Notes: generated by a model from the letters alone, not told the origin. A stretch of 57,183 nt of DNA from Alphaproteobacteria bacterium (GCA_028285305.1 JANQPV010000071.1:1-57183); one strand, 5' to 3'; shown: positions 26,273-35,969, numbered from the stretch's first letter. Numbers and translations: made by a program.

Positions 26273-27040
26273 CTACTTCCCCTTCCAGTTCGGTTGCCGC
26301 TTCTCTGCGAAAGCAGTGCGTCCTTCAAGCAAGTCTTCACTTTGGCGCCAAGCGGCGAACGCAGGGTAACTTTCTTGGTTCTTCATGGCGTCTGCAAGGC
26401 TGGGCTCTTCCAAACCTCGCAGGGCCGCTTCTTTGGTTGCCATGAGAGACAGGGGCGCACACTTCAAAATGTCTTCACACCAACGAGAGACGGCTTCATC
26501 TAACTGCCCCGGTGCTACAATTTCGTTCACCAAGCCGAGTTCATAGGCTTCAGCAGCGCCGATCCTTTTGGCACTGAGCATCATCCCCATTGCTCGTTTG
26601 AGTCCGATTTGACGGGCCAGCCGATGCACGCCTCCGCCCAGCGCGACGGCGCCGACAAGCGGCTCCGGCAATCCAAAACTGGCCGTCTCGGACGCGATGA
26701 TAATGTCTGCCGCCAAGGCAATTTCAAATCCGCCCCCGAGCGCAAAGCCGTTCACCGCAGCAATAACGGGTTTATAAAGATCAAACCGCTCAATGAGACC
26801 CGCATACCCGTTTGTGGGATAGGACTTGCCAATTCCCGCCTTCAGATCGCTTCCTGCACAGAAGGCTTTGTCCCCGGCCCCCGTGATCACACAGATCCTC
26901 TGAGAGGCATCGTCTGCAAATTCATCAAAGGCAGCTTGCAGGTCTTCATGCATTTGCGGTGTGATTGCGTTGCGCGCTTCTGGACGATTGAGGGTGATGG
27001 TGGTTATGGATGTTGAAGAAGAGACTTCGATATCGGCCAT
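26273..27040 (-). CDS. Enoyl-CoA hydratase/isomerase family protein
   Basis: The product is 255 aa, crotonase fold. The oxyanion hole is in AFCAGSDLKAG and GFALGGGFEIALAADI. Both catalytic Glu positions of hydratases are kept (Glu in GGGFEI and Glu in LPEPLVG). ATG 27040 gives the normal N-terminus (MADIEVSSSTSITTITLNRP); the longer reading to 27103 has no family support. It is first in a three-gene operon with the CaiB-like and VanX-like genes. The hydratase plus CaiB pairing recalls carnitine-type CoA chemistry, but no carnitine gene set is present. Confidence 0.88.
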   Translation of the reverse strand: MADIEVSSSTSITTITLNRPEARNAITPQMHEDLQAAFDEFADDASQRICVITGAGDKAFCAGSDLKAGIGKSYPTNGYAGLIERFDLYKPVIAAVNGFALGGGFEIALAADIIIASETASFGLPEPLVGAVALGGGVHRLARQIGLKRAMGMMLSAKRIGAAEAYELGLVNEIVAPGQLDEAVSRWCEDILKCAPLSLMATKEAALRGLEEPSLADAMKNQESYPAFAAWRQSEDLLEGRTAFAEKRQPNWKGK

Positions 27041-27171
27041 GGTTTCATCACTTGAATAAGTCTGAAAGGCATGAACCTTAAGGCAAGAACGAAGACGTGC
27101 CAACGCGCCGTGCGCACCTGGAACCGGAAGTAGAGAGAATCATCCTGTCCGTGATGGCGCCGTTGGGACCA

Positions 27172-27585
27172 TTACCTCTCGGGGCGGGTCGCCACAAAGG
27201 CCGCCCCTGATATGAGAAGCGCCCAGATGACGGACTTCAGGATCAGATGAATGTCCGCGAACCCGACAATAAGTGCGGACAGCGTCATCATTGAAATCGC
27301 AATCGCCTTTGCCTTTTTTGAAATGGCTCCTCGTTTGCGCCAATTCTCAATTCCTGGGCCTAAGAGGGGATGGGTGACGAGCCACCGTTCAAAACGCGGC
27401 GACGACCGGGCAAAACACGCTGCGGCAAGGATCAGCAGTGGCACCCCAGGCAAAACCGGCAAAAAAATACCAAGCGCTCCAATGGGAACCAAAACAAAAC
27501 CGATACCTAGCAGCAACATCCGGAGCCAGCGCGGCAGAGGCCTAGAGGGCTGAGGAGACTGATGTTCTACATTCTCATCCGTCAT
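27172..27585 (-). CDS. YbaN/DUF454 family inner membrane protein
   Basis: The product is 137 aa. The family motif is intact: GALGIFLPVLPGVPLLILAA, followed by ACFARSSPRFERWLVTHPLL GP and a GAISKKAKAIAI segment. Three hydrophobic segments are predicted. ATG 27585 is taken; the in-frame TTG at 27594 has no better ribosome site. Function unknown. It lies 131 bases upstream of the enoyl-CoA hydratase gene on the same strand and could be co-transcribed. Confidence 0.85.
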   Translation of the reverse strand: MTDENVEHQSPQPSRPLPRWLRMLLLGIGFVLVPIGALGIFLPVLPGVPLLILAAACFARSSPRFERWLVTHPLLGPGIENWRKRGAISKKAKAIAISMMTLSALIVGFADIHLILKSVIWALLISGAAFVATRPER

Positions 27586-27752
27586 GGCGCACAACTTGTT
27601 CGACTCTCACCAACTGAGCAAGGAAAACGTTGATCGACCTCGCCAAACCAACTTCCACTTAATCGCTGGTTGTCGCTTTCCAAGCCCATCGCACTCGCGC
27701 TAAACCGAGAACCACGGCCAAACCATACCCAACTCTAAATCGGAGATACCTC

Positions 27753-28424
27753 ATGGAATTGATCGATGTCATCCGAACGACGTTCGCGGCCCGCGAGTTC
27801 ACCGATGAGCCCATCCCTGACGAGACACTCTACGAGATCCTCGATACCGCCCGATTTGCACCCAGTGGCGGCAACCGGCAGGGGTGGAAGATTGTCGTTG
27901 TCAAAGACACGGGAAAACGCCAACAAATCCTCGAGGCCATCCGGCCCACACTGAAAAGATACTTGGCCCAGAGCGCTCTTAGCGAAAACCCTTGGAACTC
28001 TATTGAACCAACGAAAGTGACCGCTCGAGAGATCGATGAGGCGCCCGACCCCACAGCCTTTTTTGGGTCCATGTTCAATGCCCCGGTCATGTTGATGGTT
28101 TTCGTTGATCTGCGCGTTGTCGCCTCTTTTGATCAAAATCTGGACCGCGTTGGCGTCACATCCGGCGCCTCTATTTATCCGCTGGTGTGGAACATATTGC
28201 TCTCTGCACGGAATCTTGGGTACGGCGGCACCGTGACAACGTTCACCTCCGGCGATGCGGAGCCGGAAATTCAGAAGCTCTTTGGAGCACCCTCCTACAT
28301 GGCAGCCTCAGCCCTTATCCCGCTAGGGCGTCCCGTGAAACAGCTCACGAAGCTCAAGCGAAAGGCAGTCGAGGAGTTCACAACCATCGACGCGTTGGAC
28401 GGAGCACCTCTCACAAAATCCTAG
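27753..28424 (+). CDS. Nitroreductase family FMN oxidoreductase
   Basis: The product is 223 aa. FMN-binding residues are in REFTDEPIPDETLYEILDTA and FAPSGGNRQGWKIVVV. The C-terminal part has the GYGGTVTTFTSG loop and LIPLGRPVK. CGGAGA lies 6 bases before the ATG. It is convergent with the Baeyer-Villiger monooxygenase gene, with only 24 bases between. It may reduce enones, nitro groups or an FMN-linked substrate. Substrate unknown. Confidence 0.85.
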   Translation: MELIDVIRTTFAAREFTDEPIPDETLYEILDTARFAPSGGNRQGWKIVVVKDTGKRQQILEAIRPTLKRYLAQSALSENPWNSIEPTKVTAREIDEAPDPTAFFGSMFNAPVMLMVFVDLRVVASFDQNLDRVGVTSGASIYPLVWNILLSARNLGYGGTVTTFTSGDAEPEIQKLFGAPSYMAASALIPLGRPVKQLTKLKRKAVEEFTTIDALDGAPLTKS

Positions 28425-28448
28425 CGCCGGATTGCCAGTCTTCAGTCT

Positions 28449-30287
28449 CTAACGCAGTTCGAACCCCTCAAGAGTCCCCGCCTCCCGCCATTTCGCGAGC
28501 AACGCGTTAAATGCGTTGATCCCCGGCGTGTAGACTTCAATACCAAGAGGACCGCCGGTCGAAGGCTTGCCCTCATTGTTGTAATAGCCGGGTGTACATT
28601 CCTGGGCAAACGTCAGCCCCAAGACTTGCAGATTTTTGATCTCCGTGACCCAAGCATCCTCGGCCTCTTTGGTGACTTCCGCCACTTCTTTTCCGCGTTT
28701 ACCAACTTCCTGGATGATGTAAGCAATATGGGCAGCCTGATCATCGAACATAGACGTCATATTGGGTGACAAGCCATTTTGATTGATCCCGATGGTGAAC
28801 CAGTTGGGAAAACCGTGACTATAGAGACCGTGCAAAGTCCGGTTACCCTCCGCCCAATGGTCGAACAATGATTCGCCGTCTCGGCCGATGATATCAAAGT
28901 CGACCCGCTTGCGCGGAAGCGAAGTGATTTCGAAGCCGGTCGCATAGATGATGCAGTCGACTTCATACTCCACTCCATTCGCGACAACCGCATTCTCGGT
29001 TATGCGTTCAACGCCTTTTGCGTCACTCACGTCAATGAGCTCAACATTAGGACGATTGAAGGTCGGCAAATACTCATCATTGAATGTCGGCCGCTTACAG
29101 AACATTCTGTACCACGGCTTCAATACTTCGGCCGTCTCCGAATCCTCAACCGTTTCGTCCACACGCGCACGGACACTGTTCATTTTTTGAAAGTCAGCGA
29201 TTTCCGCCCGCAAAGCCATTTCCGCAAAGTCGATTTCATGACCGCCTGTCTGGGCATTTCGGGCCAGATTTGTCGCAATCAGACGAGAGACCTCCGTCCA
29301 ACCGTCCGCAACGAGATCTTCTTCCACCGGCGTTCCCATCAACACCGCGGCGAAATTCTCTCGCCGTTCCCGCTGCCAACCTGGCTGCAGATTGTCAAAC
29401 CACTCCTCATCAGTAGGTTTGTTTCCCCGATCACTGACAGAGGACGGCGTTCGCTGAAAGACATAGAGCTTCTCAGCGTACTCTCCCACATAGGGGACCG
29501 CTTGGATGGCCGTCGCACCCGTTCCGATAACCGCCACTCTCTTGTCACTCAGCTTCGTCAGGCCGCCAGTGTGATCGCCTCCCGTATAGTCGTAATCCCA
29601 ACGGCATGTGTGGAACGAATGACCTTTGAAGTCTTTGATACCGGGGATGCCTGGCAGCTTCGGCCTATTCGCGACACCCGCAGCCTGAATGACAAACCGC
29701 GCACGGATTGCATCGTCTCGGCTTGTCGAAACGAGCCAGCGGTTGGCGTCCTCGAGCCAACGCAATTCGGTGACCCGCGTTTGGAAGTAGGTCCGCTCAT
29801 AGAGATCGAATTCCCGGCCGATACGTTTGGAATGCTCAAAAATTTCAGGCGCGTACGAATATTTCTCCTTTGGCATCACGTTCAGTTCTTCCAAAAGTGG
29901 AAGATAGCAATAAGATTCGATGTCGCATTGCGCCCCTGGATAGCGGTTCCAGTACCACGTTCCTCCAAAATCACCGCCCGCCTCAATCATTCGAAAATCC
30001 GTAATGCTGCGCTCCTTCAAACGCGCCGCCGCCATCATACCGCTGAAGCCGCCCCCGACGATGACAACGTCTACCTCTTCGTTGACCGGATCGCGGACGA
30101 AGCCTGGTTCTACGTAGGGATCTTCCTCCGCATAATGAGCAAACTCTTCGGCCATTTCCACGTATTGATCGTCGCCGTCGTCCCGCAGGCGTTTATCCCG
30201 CTCCGCCCGATATTTTGCGCGCAGCGCTTCGGGATCGAAATCCAGATCAGGAAACAAATTGTGGAGTTTGTTCGTCTTCTTATCCAT
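28449..30287 (-). CDS. Flavin-containing Baeyer-Villiger monooxygenase
   Basis: The product is 612 aa. FAD site GGGFSG (78-83) is followed by GGTWYWNRYPGAQCDIES (about 108-125). The Baeyer-Villiger fingerprint FKGHSFHTCRWD occupies residues 220-231, and a second dinucleotide site VIGTGATAI follows. Length and order match cyclohexanone/steroid monooxygenases with the extended N-terminus (residues 1-70). ATG 30287 has GGAACGAAG upstream; the earlier in-frame start at 30353 is not favoured. It inserts oxygen into ketones giving esters or lactones. It is divergent from an acyl-CoA dehydrogenase gene. Confidence 0.92.
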   Translation of the reverse strand: MDKKTNKLHNLFPDLDFDPEALRAKYRAERDKRLRDDGDDQYVEMAEEFAHYAEEDPYVEPGFVRDPVNEEVDVVIVGGGFSGMMAAARLKERSITDFRMIEAGGDFGGTWYWNRYPGAQCDIESYCYLPLLEELNVMPKEKYSYAPEIFEHSKRIGREFDLYERTYFQTRVTELRWLEDANRWLVSTSRDDAIRARFVIQAAGVANRPKLPGIPGIKDFKGHSFHTCRWDYDYTGGDHTGGLTKLSDKRVAVIGTGATAIQAVPYVGEYAEKLYVFQRTPSSVSDRGNKPTDEEWFDNLQPGWQRERRENFAAVLMGTPVEEDLVADGWTEVSRLIATNLARNAQTGGHEIDFAEMALRAEIADFQKMNSVRARVDETVEDSETAEVLKPWYRMFCKRPTFNDEYLPTFNRPNVELIDVSDAKGVERITENAVVANGVEYEVDCIIYATGFEITSLPRKRVDFDIIGRDGESLFDHWAEGNRTLHGLYSHGFPNWFTIGINQNGLSPNMTSMFDDQAAHIAYIIQEVGKRGKEVAEVTKEAEDAWVTEIKNLQVLGLTFAQECTPGYYNNEGKPSTGGPLGIEVYTPGINAFNALLAKWREAGTLEGFELR

Positions 30288-30529
30288 AGGGCTTCGTTCC
30301 AAATCATTGCAGTAGCTCGGCGACTTTAGGCCATGTTGCCGGGGGGATGCCACGACAAATTGAGACTTCTCTCTCAGGGCTCACGAGACCTCTGATCAGT
30401 GCATAAGCGCCACCAAGACACACAGATCACAATATCCAGATCTATTGACAACGTACCCGAGGGAGCGCTCACTTAACGCGGCCTTGCGTCGATAGAGGCG
30501 CAAAAAGAAACGATGATCGGAGGAAACCA

Positions 30530-31750
30530 ATGAACTTTGAGCCCAGCGAAAAAGTCACCGAACTACGTGATCGTGTCAAAGCCTTCATGGATCAGCATGT
30601 GTTCCCACGAGAGTTGGACCACGGACACTGGGTGGAAGACGAGGCCAACATCTGGAAATACCCGCCCTGGTTCGAAGACCTCAAAGACAAAGCCAAAGAG
30701 GCAGGCATCTGGAATTGGTTCCTCCCGAAAGACTACGAACAGTTCAGCCCGGGCCTGTCGAACTTGGAATTCGCCCCGATCATGGAGGTGATGGCCCAAG
30801 TGCCCTGGGCGCAAGAGGTCTTCAACTGCTCCGCGCCTGATCGCGGCAACATGGAGGTGTTGGCGCGCTTCGGTACACCGCAGCAACAAGAAGAGTGGCT
30901 GAAGCCTCTCATGGACGGCAAGATCCGTTCCGCCTTTTCCATGACCGAACCGGCCGTCGCCTCGTCCGACGCCTCCAACCTCGAAACGACAATCGTTCGA
31001 GACGGGGATGAGTATGTCATCAACGGCCGCAAATGGTTCACGTCCAACGCGTACAATCCCCTTTGCAAAGTCTTTGTCGTCATGGGAAAAACGGATCCCG
31101 CCGCAGAGCGTCACCGACAATTCTCTATGATCCTTGTGCCGAAGGACACACCAGGTGTAATTTTGGAGCGTCCCGTGCGGGTCTTCGGCAGCGTTCATTC
31201 ACCGGGAGGTCATGCCCAGGTTCTCTATGACAATGTCCGTGTACCCGCCGAAAATCTTATCCTCGGCGAAGGCCGCGGTTTTGAGATTGCCCAAGGCAGA
31301 TTGGGCCCGGGCCGCTTTCAATACGCGATGATGCTGGTGGGAATGGCGCAACGGTGCTTGGACCTGATGTGCGAGCGCGTTGAGCAACGGGTTGCCTTCG
31401 GTGAAAAGCTTTCCTCAAAAACAAGCATCCAGCATGACATCGCCCGCTCACGCTGCGAGATCGAACAATGCCGCCTCCTCGTCTTAGCTGCAGCGGACAA
31501 AATGGATAAGTTTGGGCCCAAGGAAGCGCGGGACTACATCTCTATGGTCAAAGTGGTCGCACCCAACATGTCGCAGAATGTGACCGACAGGGCCATGCAG
31601 GCGTTCGGCGGCATGGGAGTGACCGAGGACACGCCGATCGCCCGTGTCTTCCTGTCTTCCCGGATCTGCCGTATCGCCGACGGCCCCGACGAAGTTCACA
31701 TGTCGCAACTCGGACGGCGCACCATCAGAGATACACTGGCCACGATGTAA
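30530..31750 (+). CDS. Acyl-CoA dehydrogenase (ACAD10/11-like subgroup)
   Basis: The product is 406 aa with the three-part ACAD fold. FAD and substrate motifs are AFSMTEPAVASSDASNLETT and RQFSMILVPKDTPGV, plus RVAFGEKLSSKTSIQHDIA. In place of the usual catalytic EGT segment it has IADGPDEVH (about 382-390), with D384 at the Glu position of MCAD. This is a known feature of the ACAD10/11-like group. GGAGG lies 8 bases before the ATG. It oxidises an acyl-CoA, perhaps branched or hydroxylated. It is divergent from the Baeyer-Villiger gene. Confidence 0.9.
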   Translation: MNFEPSEKVTELRDRVKAFMDQHVFPRELDHGHWVEDEANIWKYPPWFEDLKDKAKEAGIWNWFLPKDYEQFSPGLSNLEFAPIMEVMAQVPWAQEVFNCSAPDRGNMEVLARFGTPQQQEEWLKPLMDGKIRSAFSMTEPAVASSDASNLETTIVRDGDEYVINGRKWFTSNAYNPLCKVFVVMGKTDPAAERHRQFSMILVPKDTPGVILERPVRVFGSVHSPGGHAQVLYDNVRVPAENLILGEGRGFEIAQGRLGPGRFQYAMMLVGMAQRCLDLMCERVEQRVAFGEKLSSKTSIQHDIARSRCEIEQCRLLVLAAADKMDKFGPKEARDYISMVKVVAPNMSQNVTDRAMQAFGGMGVTEDTPIARVFLSSRICRIADGPDEVHMSQLGRRTIRDTLATM

Positions 31751-31871
31751 GCGCCGTCAAACAACAGCAACGAGGACGAAGACTCGAACTATTTCAAGAA
31801 GCGCTGAAAAACCTTCCTATGTCCTAACGGTCCGGCGAGCTCCTGCGGCGTCACGCGCCTCGACATTGTGG

Positions 31872-31913
31872 TTTATCCCCATTAACCCAATGATGAGGTT
31901 GTGGGGGGATAAA
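31872..31913. repeat. Inverted repeat upstream of the GH3 gene
   Basis: TTTATCCCC (31872-31880) and GGGGATAAA (31905-31913) form a perfect 9-bp inverted repeat with a 24-base spacer. It ends 31 bases before the GTG start of the glycoside hydrolase gene. It may be an operator, a 5'-UTR hairpin or chance. There is no T-run directly after it. Confidence 0.4.
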
Positions 31914-31944
31914 AGAGCTTTGCCCTAGAACGAAGGGAAACCGG

Positions 31945-33885
31945 GTGCGCCCGAATTCGCCGCTTCTGTTTCGCAATCCTGCGCTTATGACTCTGCTGAT
32001 TGTCGTCAGCATCGGCGGCTATCTAGGCGCCAGTTTCTTTACAGCCGCACCAAGCGAGCCCAAAAATATAACCGGTGATCCCCGCGCCTGGCCCCAACGT
32101 GCTCAACAATCCCTCTTGTCGCCCAATGAGGAAGTGCGAGTTTCCGCCATCCTGGAGCAGCTTACAATCGAACAAAAAGTGGGGCAGCTCATCGTTGGCG
32201 ATATCTCCACGATTGAGCCGAAAGACCTGGTCGATTACCCGCTGGGCGCCATTCTCGCCGGCGGCAACTCGGCGCCAGGCGAGAAGGCCTATGCCGAGAT
32301 GGAGCCCTGGCTCAACACGGCCGATGCGTACTACACCGCGGCTCTATCGAACCAAAACGTTGAGCAGCCTATACCGCCTCTCTTTGGAACCGATGCGGTG
32401 CACGGACATAATAACGTCCTGGGCGCGGTTATCTTTCCGCACAATATCGGATTGGGCGCGGCCAACGATACAGCGATCGTTGAGCGCATTGGCGCGATGA
32501 CCGCGAGAGCCCTCGCCGCGACGGGCCATGACTGGACCTTTGCCCCAACGGTCGCGGTCGCGGAAGATCCAAGATGGGGGCGCGCCTACGAGAGCTATTC
32601 TCAAGACCCTGAACGCGTTCGCGTTTTGAGCCGGGCGTTCGTGAAGGGCTTGCAGTCCGAACCGATTGGCAACGGCATGATCCTGGGAACCGCAAAACAT
32701 TTCATTGCGGACGGGGGGACCAAGGGCGGACGCGATCGCGGCGATGCCCGCATTCCGGAGCCCTATTTAGCAAACGTTCACGGTGCGGGATATTACGGCG
32801 CCCTTGAATCGGACGTTGGGACAATCATGGGCTCTTTCTCCAGTTGGAACGGCACCAAGATACATGCGCACAAATATCTGCTTACTGATATCTTGCGCGG
32901 CCGTATGGCGTTCAACGGTTTTGTCGTGAGCGACTGGAACGCCCATGCCCAGATACCTGGTTGCAGCGTCGACGACTGCCCCCTTGCCATCAATGCTGGG
33001 ATCGACATGCTCATGTCGCCGTGGGATGCAAAAGATCTCTACCAGTCCGTCCTTCGTGCCGCGCAATCGGGTAAGATCTCCGAACAAAGATTAAACGAAG
33101 CCGTCAAACGCATCTTGTCCGTAAAATTAAAGATCGGATTGCTCGACGGCACAATGCCTTCGGCCAGACCCGGAGCGCGCGACAAGGAGGCCTTGTCGGG
33201 ATCGGCTGCACAGGCCCTCGGCCGTGAAGCGGTTAGAAGTTCCCTTGTCCTTCTCAAAAACGAGGACGGCCTGTTGCCGTTGCCTAGCGCCCCGTCAAAG
33301 ATAACCGTCATTGGGCAGGCGGCCGATTCCTTCTCCAATCAAAGCGGCGGCTGGACACTGACATGGCAGGCCCGAGAGATCGCGAAGGAACATTTTCCAT
33401 TTGGCGCAACACTCATCGACGGACTGCAAAATCATCCGGCCTCACGTGACCAAGACATCCTTTTCGATCCAGACGATTCTCAGCGAACGCTCCCCGATAT
33501 CGCGATCGTCGTTCTTGCCGAACCGTCTTATGCAGAATATCAGGGCGATACCAAGTCTTTACGAGTGCCAAGACAAAACAGAGCCGCACTGAACGCTCTC
33601 GATCGCCTTTCGAAAGCAGACATTCCCACGGTCTGCGTCATTCTCTCAGGCCGGCCCCTGTGGATCGAAAAACTGATTCCCAAAACCCAAGCCCTCGTGG
33701 CTGCTTGGCTCCCCGGCAGCCAAGCAGGAGGGATCGCGGACGTACTACTTGGCGAAACCGAACAGGGAATGCCTGTGGACTTTAGCGGGACCATGCCGAT
33801 CCGGTGGCCGAAGGATCGCCTCTTCGCCGTGAAAGACGACGAAGAGATCCTGTTTCCGATCGGGTACGGACTGAGCTACAATTAG
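31945..33885 (+). CDS. Glycoside hydrolase family 3 beta-glucosidase
   Basis: The product is 646 aa. An N-terminal hydrophobic segment (about 14-33) acts as a signal or anchor. The GH3 barrel has LFGTDAVHGHNNVLGAVIFP, TAKHFIADGG and the nucleophile D330 in GFVVSDWNAH. The C-terminal alpha/beta sandwich contains LAEPSYAEYQGD with the likely acid/base Glu (E526 or E531), followed by an ISNQSGGW-like ligand loop (SNQSGGW). The start is GTG with AAGGGA upstream. It hydrolyses terminal beta-glucosides at the cell surface or in the periplasm. It could free an aglycone for the nearby oxidative genes, which is inference. Confidence 0.9.
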   Translation: MRPNSPLLFRNPALMTLLIVVSIGGYLGASFFTAAPSEPKNITGDPRAWPQRAQQSLLSPNEEVRVSAILEQLTIEQKVGQLIVGDISTIEPKDLVDYPLGAILAGGNSAPGEKAYAEMEPWLNTADAYYTAALSNQNVEQPIPPLFGTDAVHGHNNVLGAVIFPHNIGLGAANDTAIVERIGAMTARALAATGHDWTFAPTVAVAEDPRWGRAYESYSQDPERVRVLSRAFVKGLQSEPIGNGMILGTAKHFIADGGTKGGRDRGDARIPEPYLANVHGAGYYGALESDVGTIMGSFSSWNGTKIHAHKYLLTDILRGRMAFNGFVVSDWNAHAQIPGCSVDDCPLAINAGIDMLMSPWDAKDLYQSVLRAAQSGKISEQRLNEAVKRILSVKLKIGLLDGTMPSARPGARDKEALSGSAAQALGREAVRSSLVLLKNEDGLLPLPSAPSKITVIGQAADSFSNQSGGWTLTWQAREIAKEHFPFGATLIDGLQNHPASRDQDILFDPDDSQRTLPDIAIVVLAEPSYAEYQGDTKSLRVPRQNRAALNALDRLSKADIPTVCVILSGRPLWIEKLIPKTQALVAAWLPGSQAGGIADVLLGETEQGMPVDFSGTMPIRWPKDRLFAVKDDEEILFPIGYGLSYN

Positions 33886-33913
33886 TTAGGCGGCGCCACC
33901 GCGGTCCCCAATT

Positions 33914-35482
33914 CTATTCGTCGCCGACCCACTCCCCATAAAGCTGGTGCCAGTGGCGCAATTTGAGCTCGTTGTAATCGGCAAACCGCAGATGCTCCCG
34001 TGCCGTCGCTTTCATCCCGTCGTAAACGTACGGAAGATTGCGCATATCTTGGTTGAAGATCATCGCGAGCATGCCGAGCTCCGGCGCCTCGGTCCAATCG
34101 TCATCTGCGCCTAGCCAGTGAATTTCGCGCACCGGCTCATAATTGCCGTCTTCCGGAATCGGTGTGAGGTACATGCATTCCATGATGCACTCTTCGTGAT
34201 TGTCTCCATTCGGACGGAAGCGATAGTTGATGGGATTGAACGATCCCCACGGATGCCAATTGGGGAACAACGTAAAGAAGATCGACGAGAACAACTCAAC
34301 ATCGGGGATGCTTTCCGCCATTTCGGGCAAGATCGCTTTCAGGGCTTGACGCTGCATTTCCGCATTGATGGCCATGGCCGACGCCCCCTCGCCGAGCTTT
34401 TCCGCCGCCTTGACCATGAGATCCGCATTTTCAGCCGGATTGACGCGGCGCACTTCTTTTAACTGTTCTCCGCTCACCCAAAGGCAGAGATGGGGATTAG
34501 CATCTTTTAGATCACCCTCGATCCACTCGGCGAAGGCCGTGAAAAGGCCGCTATCGCCGCGCGGTGTCGTCACCTTCACTTTGCCGTCGCCCTGATCTTC
34601 GTAAATCCACCCGGTCAGCGGATGGCGAAGCCGTGAAATTCCATCTTGAGGCAGATCGTCCCAATCGGGCATCGGATCGGCTTCCAGGGCACCGCACCGG
34701 ATCGCCCGAGAGTAGTTTTGAAACGCATCGTATTTTGTACACAGATCGTTCGCCCCACCCGTCAAAATCTGAGGGTGCGTCATGAGCACATGGTATGATT
34801 CCATGAAAGCCTCTTGCACCACCTTCCAATTGGCGCGAATAACCTTTGCCACGTGGGCCGACTTGTACCGCCGTTCAAAGGGCAAGAACTCAAAATTACT
34901 CGCTAGATCGCCCACATGATCTTCTAAAGGCGCAGCTTCGGGATCCGGATTGATGAAGATAAAGCGGCCCCAGCGGCCCACTTGCACTTCAGGCAATGCC
35001 TCGTCTTCTTTGTTGAGGCCATTGTAGTCATGGGCACACGGAACGACTTTTAAGCTTCCGTCCAGATTCCAAGTCCAGCCATGAAACGGGCAGCGAAGCT
35101 CGGTCAGAGACTTACCGCGGGACTCGCGCAATTTGCGGCCCCGGTGCAGGCACGCATTGTAATAGGCCTTGTACTCATCGTCCGCCACCCGCACGATAAC
35201 AAAGGACTTATCCACGATGTCATAGGGCACCACATCGCCCACATTGGGAAAATCATCTTCGTGGGCCGCCATCTGCCATACCCGGCTCCACAATCGCTCC
35301 TTCTCGCGCTCATGATAGGCACGCGATGTGTAACGCTTCACGGGGACCAAGGCCGGACCGGGCTGTAGCGGCGCATTCCGCCGAAAGGCAGGTATGATAT
35401 TGTCCGCATTCGTATCAGCCTTCAGTATGGCCTCGAAGGCATCATCCATAGTTTTTACAGCGGCGCGGGCTGCTGGTGACAT
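33914..35482 (-). CDS. Rieske non-heme iron oxygenase, alpha subunit
   Basis: The product is 522 aa. The Rieske cluster is held by C111/H113 and C131/H134 (CLHRGRKL ... CPFHGW). The mononuclear iron site has H231 and H236 in MESYHVLMTHPQ. The residue bridging the two centres in dioxygenases, usually Asp, is E228 here. GGGAGAAACGAA precedes the ATG. No ferredoxin, reductase or beta subunit is nearby, so electrons must come from elsewhere. It is the second gene of a pair with a SnoaL-like protein. The substrate is unknown. Confidence 0.9.
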   Translation of the reverse strand: MSPAARAAVKTMDDAFEAILKADTNADNIIPAFRRNAPLQPGPALVPVKRYTSRAYHEREKERLWSRVWQMAAHEDDFPNVGDVVPYDIVDKSFVIVRVADDEYKAYYNACLHRGRKLRESRGKSLTELRCPFHGWTWNLDGSLKVVPCAHDYNGLNKEDEALPEVQVGRWGRFIFINPDPEAAPLEDHVGDLASNFEFLPFERRYKSAHVAKVIRANWKVVQEAFMESYHVLMTHPQILTGGANDLCTKYDAFQNYSRAIRCGALEADPMPDWDDLPQDGISRLRHPLTGWIYEDQGDGKVKVTTPRGDSGLFTAFAEWIEGDLKDANPHLCLWVSGEQLKEVRRVNPAENADLMVKAAEKLGEGASAMAINAEMQRQALKAILPEMAESIPDVELFSSIFFTLFPNWHPWGSFNPINYRFRPNGDNHEECIMECMYLTPIPEDGNYEPVREIHWLGADDDWTEAPELGMLAMIFNQDMRNLPYVYDGMKATAREHLRFADYNELKLRHWHQLYGEWVGDE

Positions 35483-35516
35483 TTCGTTTCTCCCTCGGGT
35501 GTTTTTTGTCTTGGAT

Positions 35517-35969
35517 TCAGGTTTTCAATGCATACTCAGGATTGGGGGCAGTCGGCTCTTGCTGATAGACCGCCACATCATAGAAGTCCCGGAGTGCGGC
35601 AATCTTGCCGTCTTTGATCTCGATCACACCGGCAATATGCGGCGTCATGAGATCCCGGCCGTCAGCATCCCAATGATGGTCCACGCGTTCCGTGAAGACC
35701 ACGTTGCCATTGCTTGCAATGTGGACCAGATCCGCACTGAAGTGCGTCATCGTTTTGAGTATGGGAATCTCGTTGGCAAAGCCACCGCTTGCAAAGTGGT
35801 CCGCGCAGTGCTTCTTGCCTTTGAGAGTGGTAAGACCGCTGTTTGCCCACTCAAAGTCATCCGTGCACAACTCGTCGATCTTCTCCATAACCTCACCGTC
35901 TTCCATAGCTTTAAAAATAGCCAACGCAAGACGTTCGTTCTCGTTCGAAGCATCGTTCAGATCAATCAT
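35517..35969 (-). CDS. SnoaL-like / limonene-epoxide-hydrolase-fold protein
   Basis: The product is 150 aa with an NTF2-like fold. An N-terminal helix pair (ERLALAIFKAMEDGEVMEKI DELCTDDFEW) is followed by a ring-shaped sheet ending HIAGVIEIKDGKIAALRDFYD. That ending is very common in the limonene-1,2-epoxide hydrolase and SnoaL groups. ATG 35969 has GAGGGAG upstream; the 41 codons before it are not conserved. It is 34 bases upstream of the Rieske oxygenase gene, so it may act on, or shield, the oxygenated product. Confidence 0.82.
   Translation of the reverse strand: MIDLNDASNENERLALAIFKAMEDGEVMEKIDELCTDDFEWANSGLTTLKGKKHCADHFASGGFANEIPILKTMTHFSADLVHIASNGNVVFTERVDHHWDADGRDLMTPHIAGVIEIKDGKIAALRDFYDVAVYQQEPTAPNPEYALKT

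Noticed and set aside
29187-30329. 380-codon open frame on the plus strand opposite the Baeyer-Villiger gene
   Set aside because: It is a shadow of the opposite-strand gene, which carries FAD and fingerprint motifs. The plus-strand product matches nothing I know.
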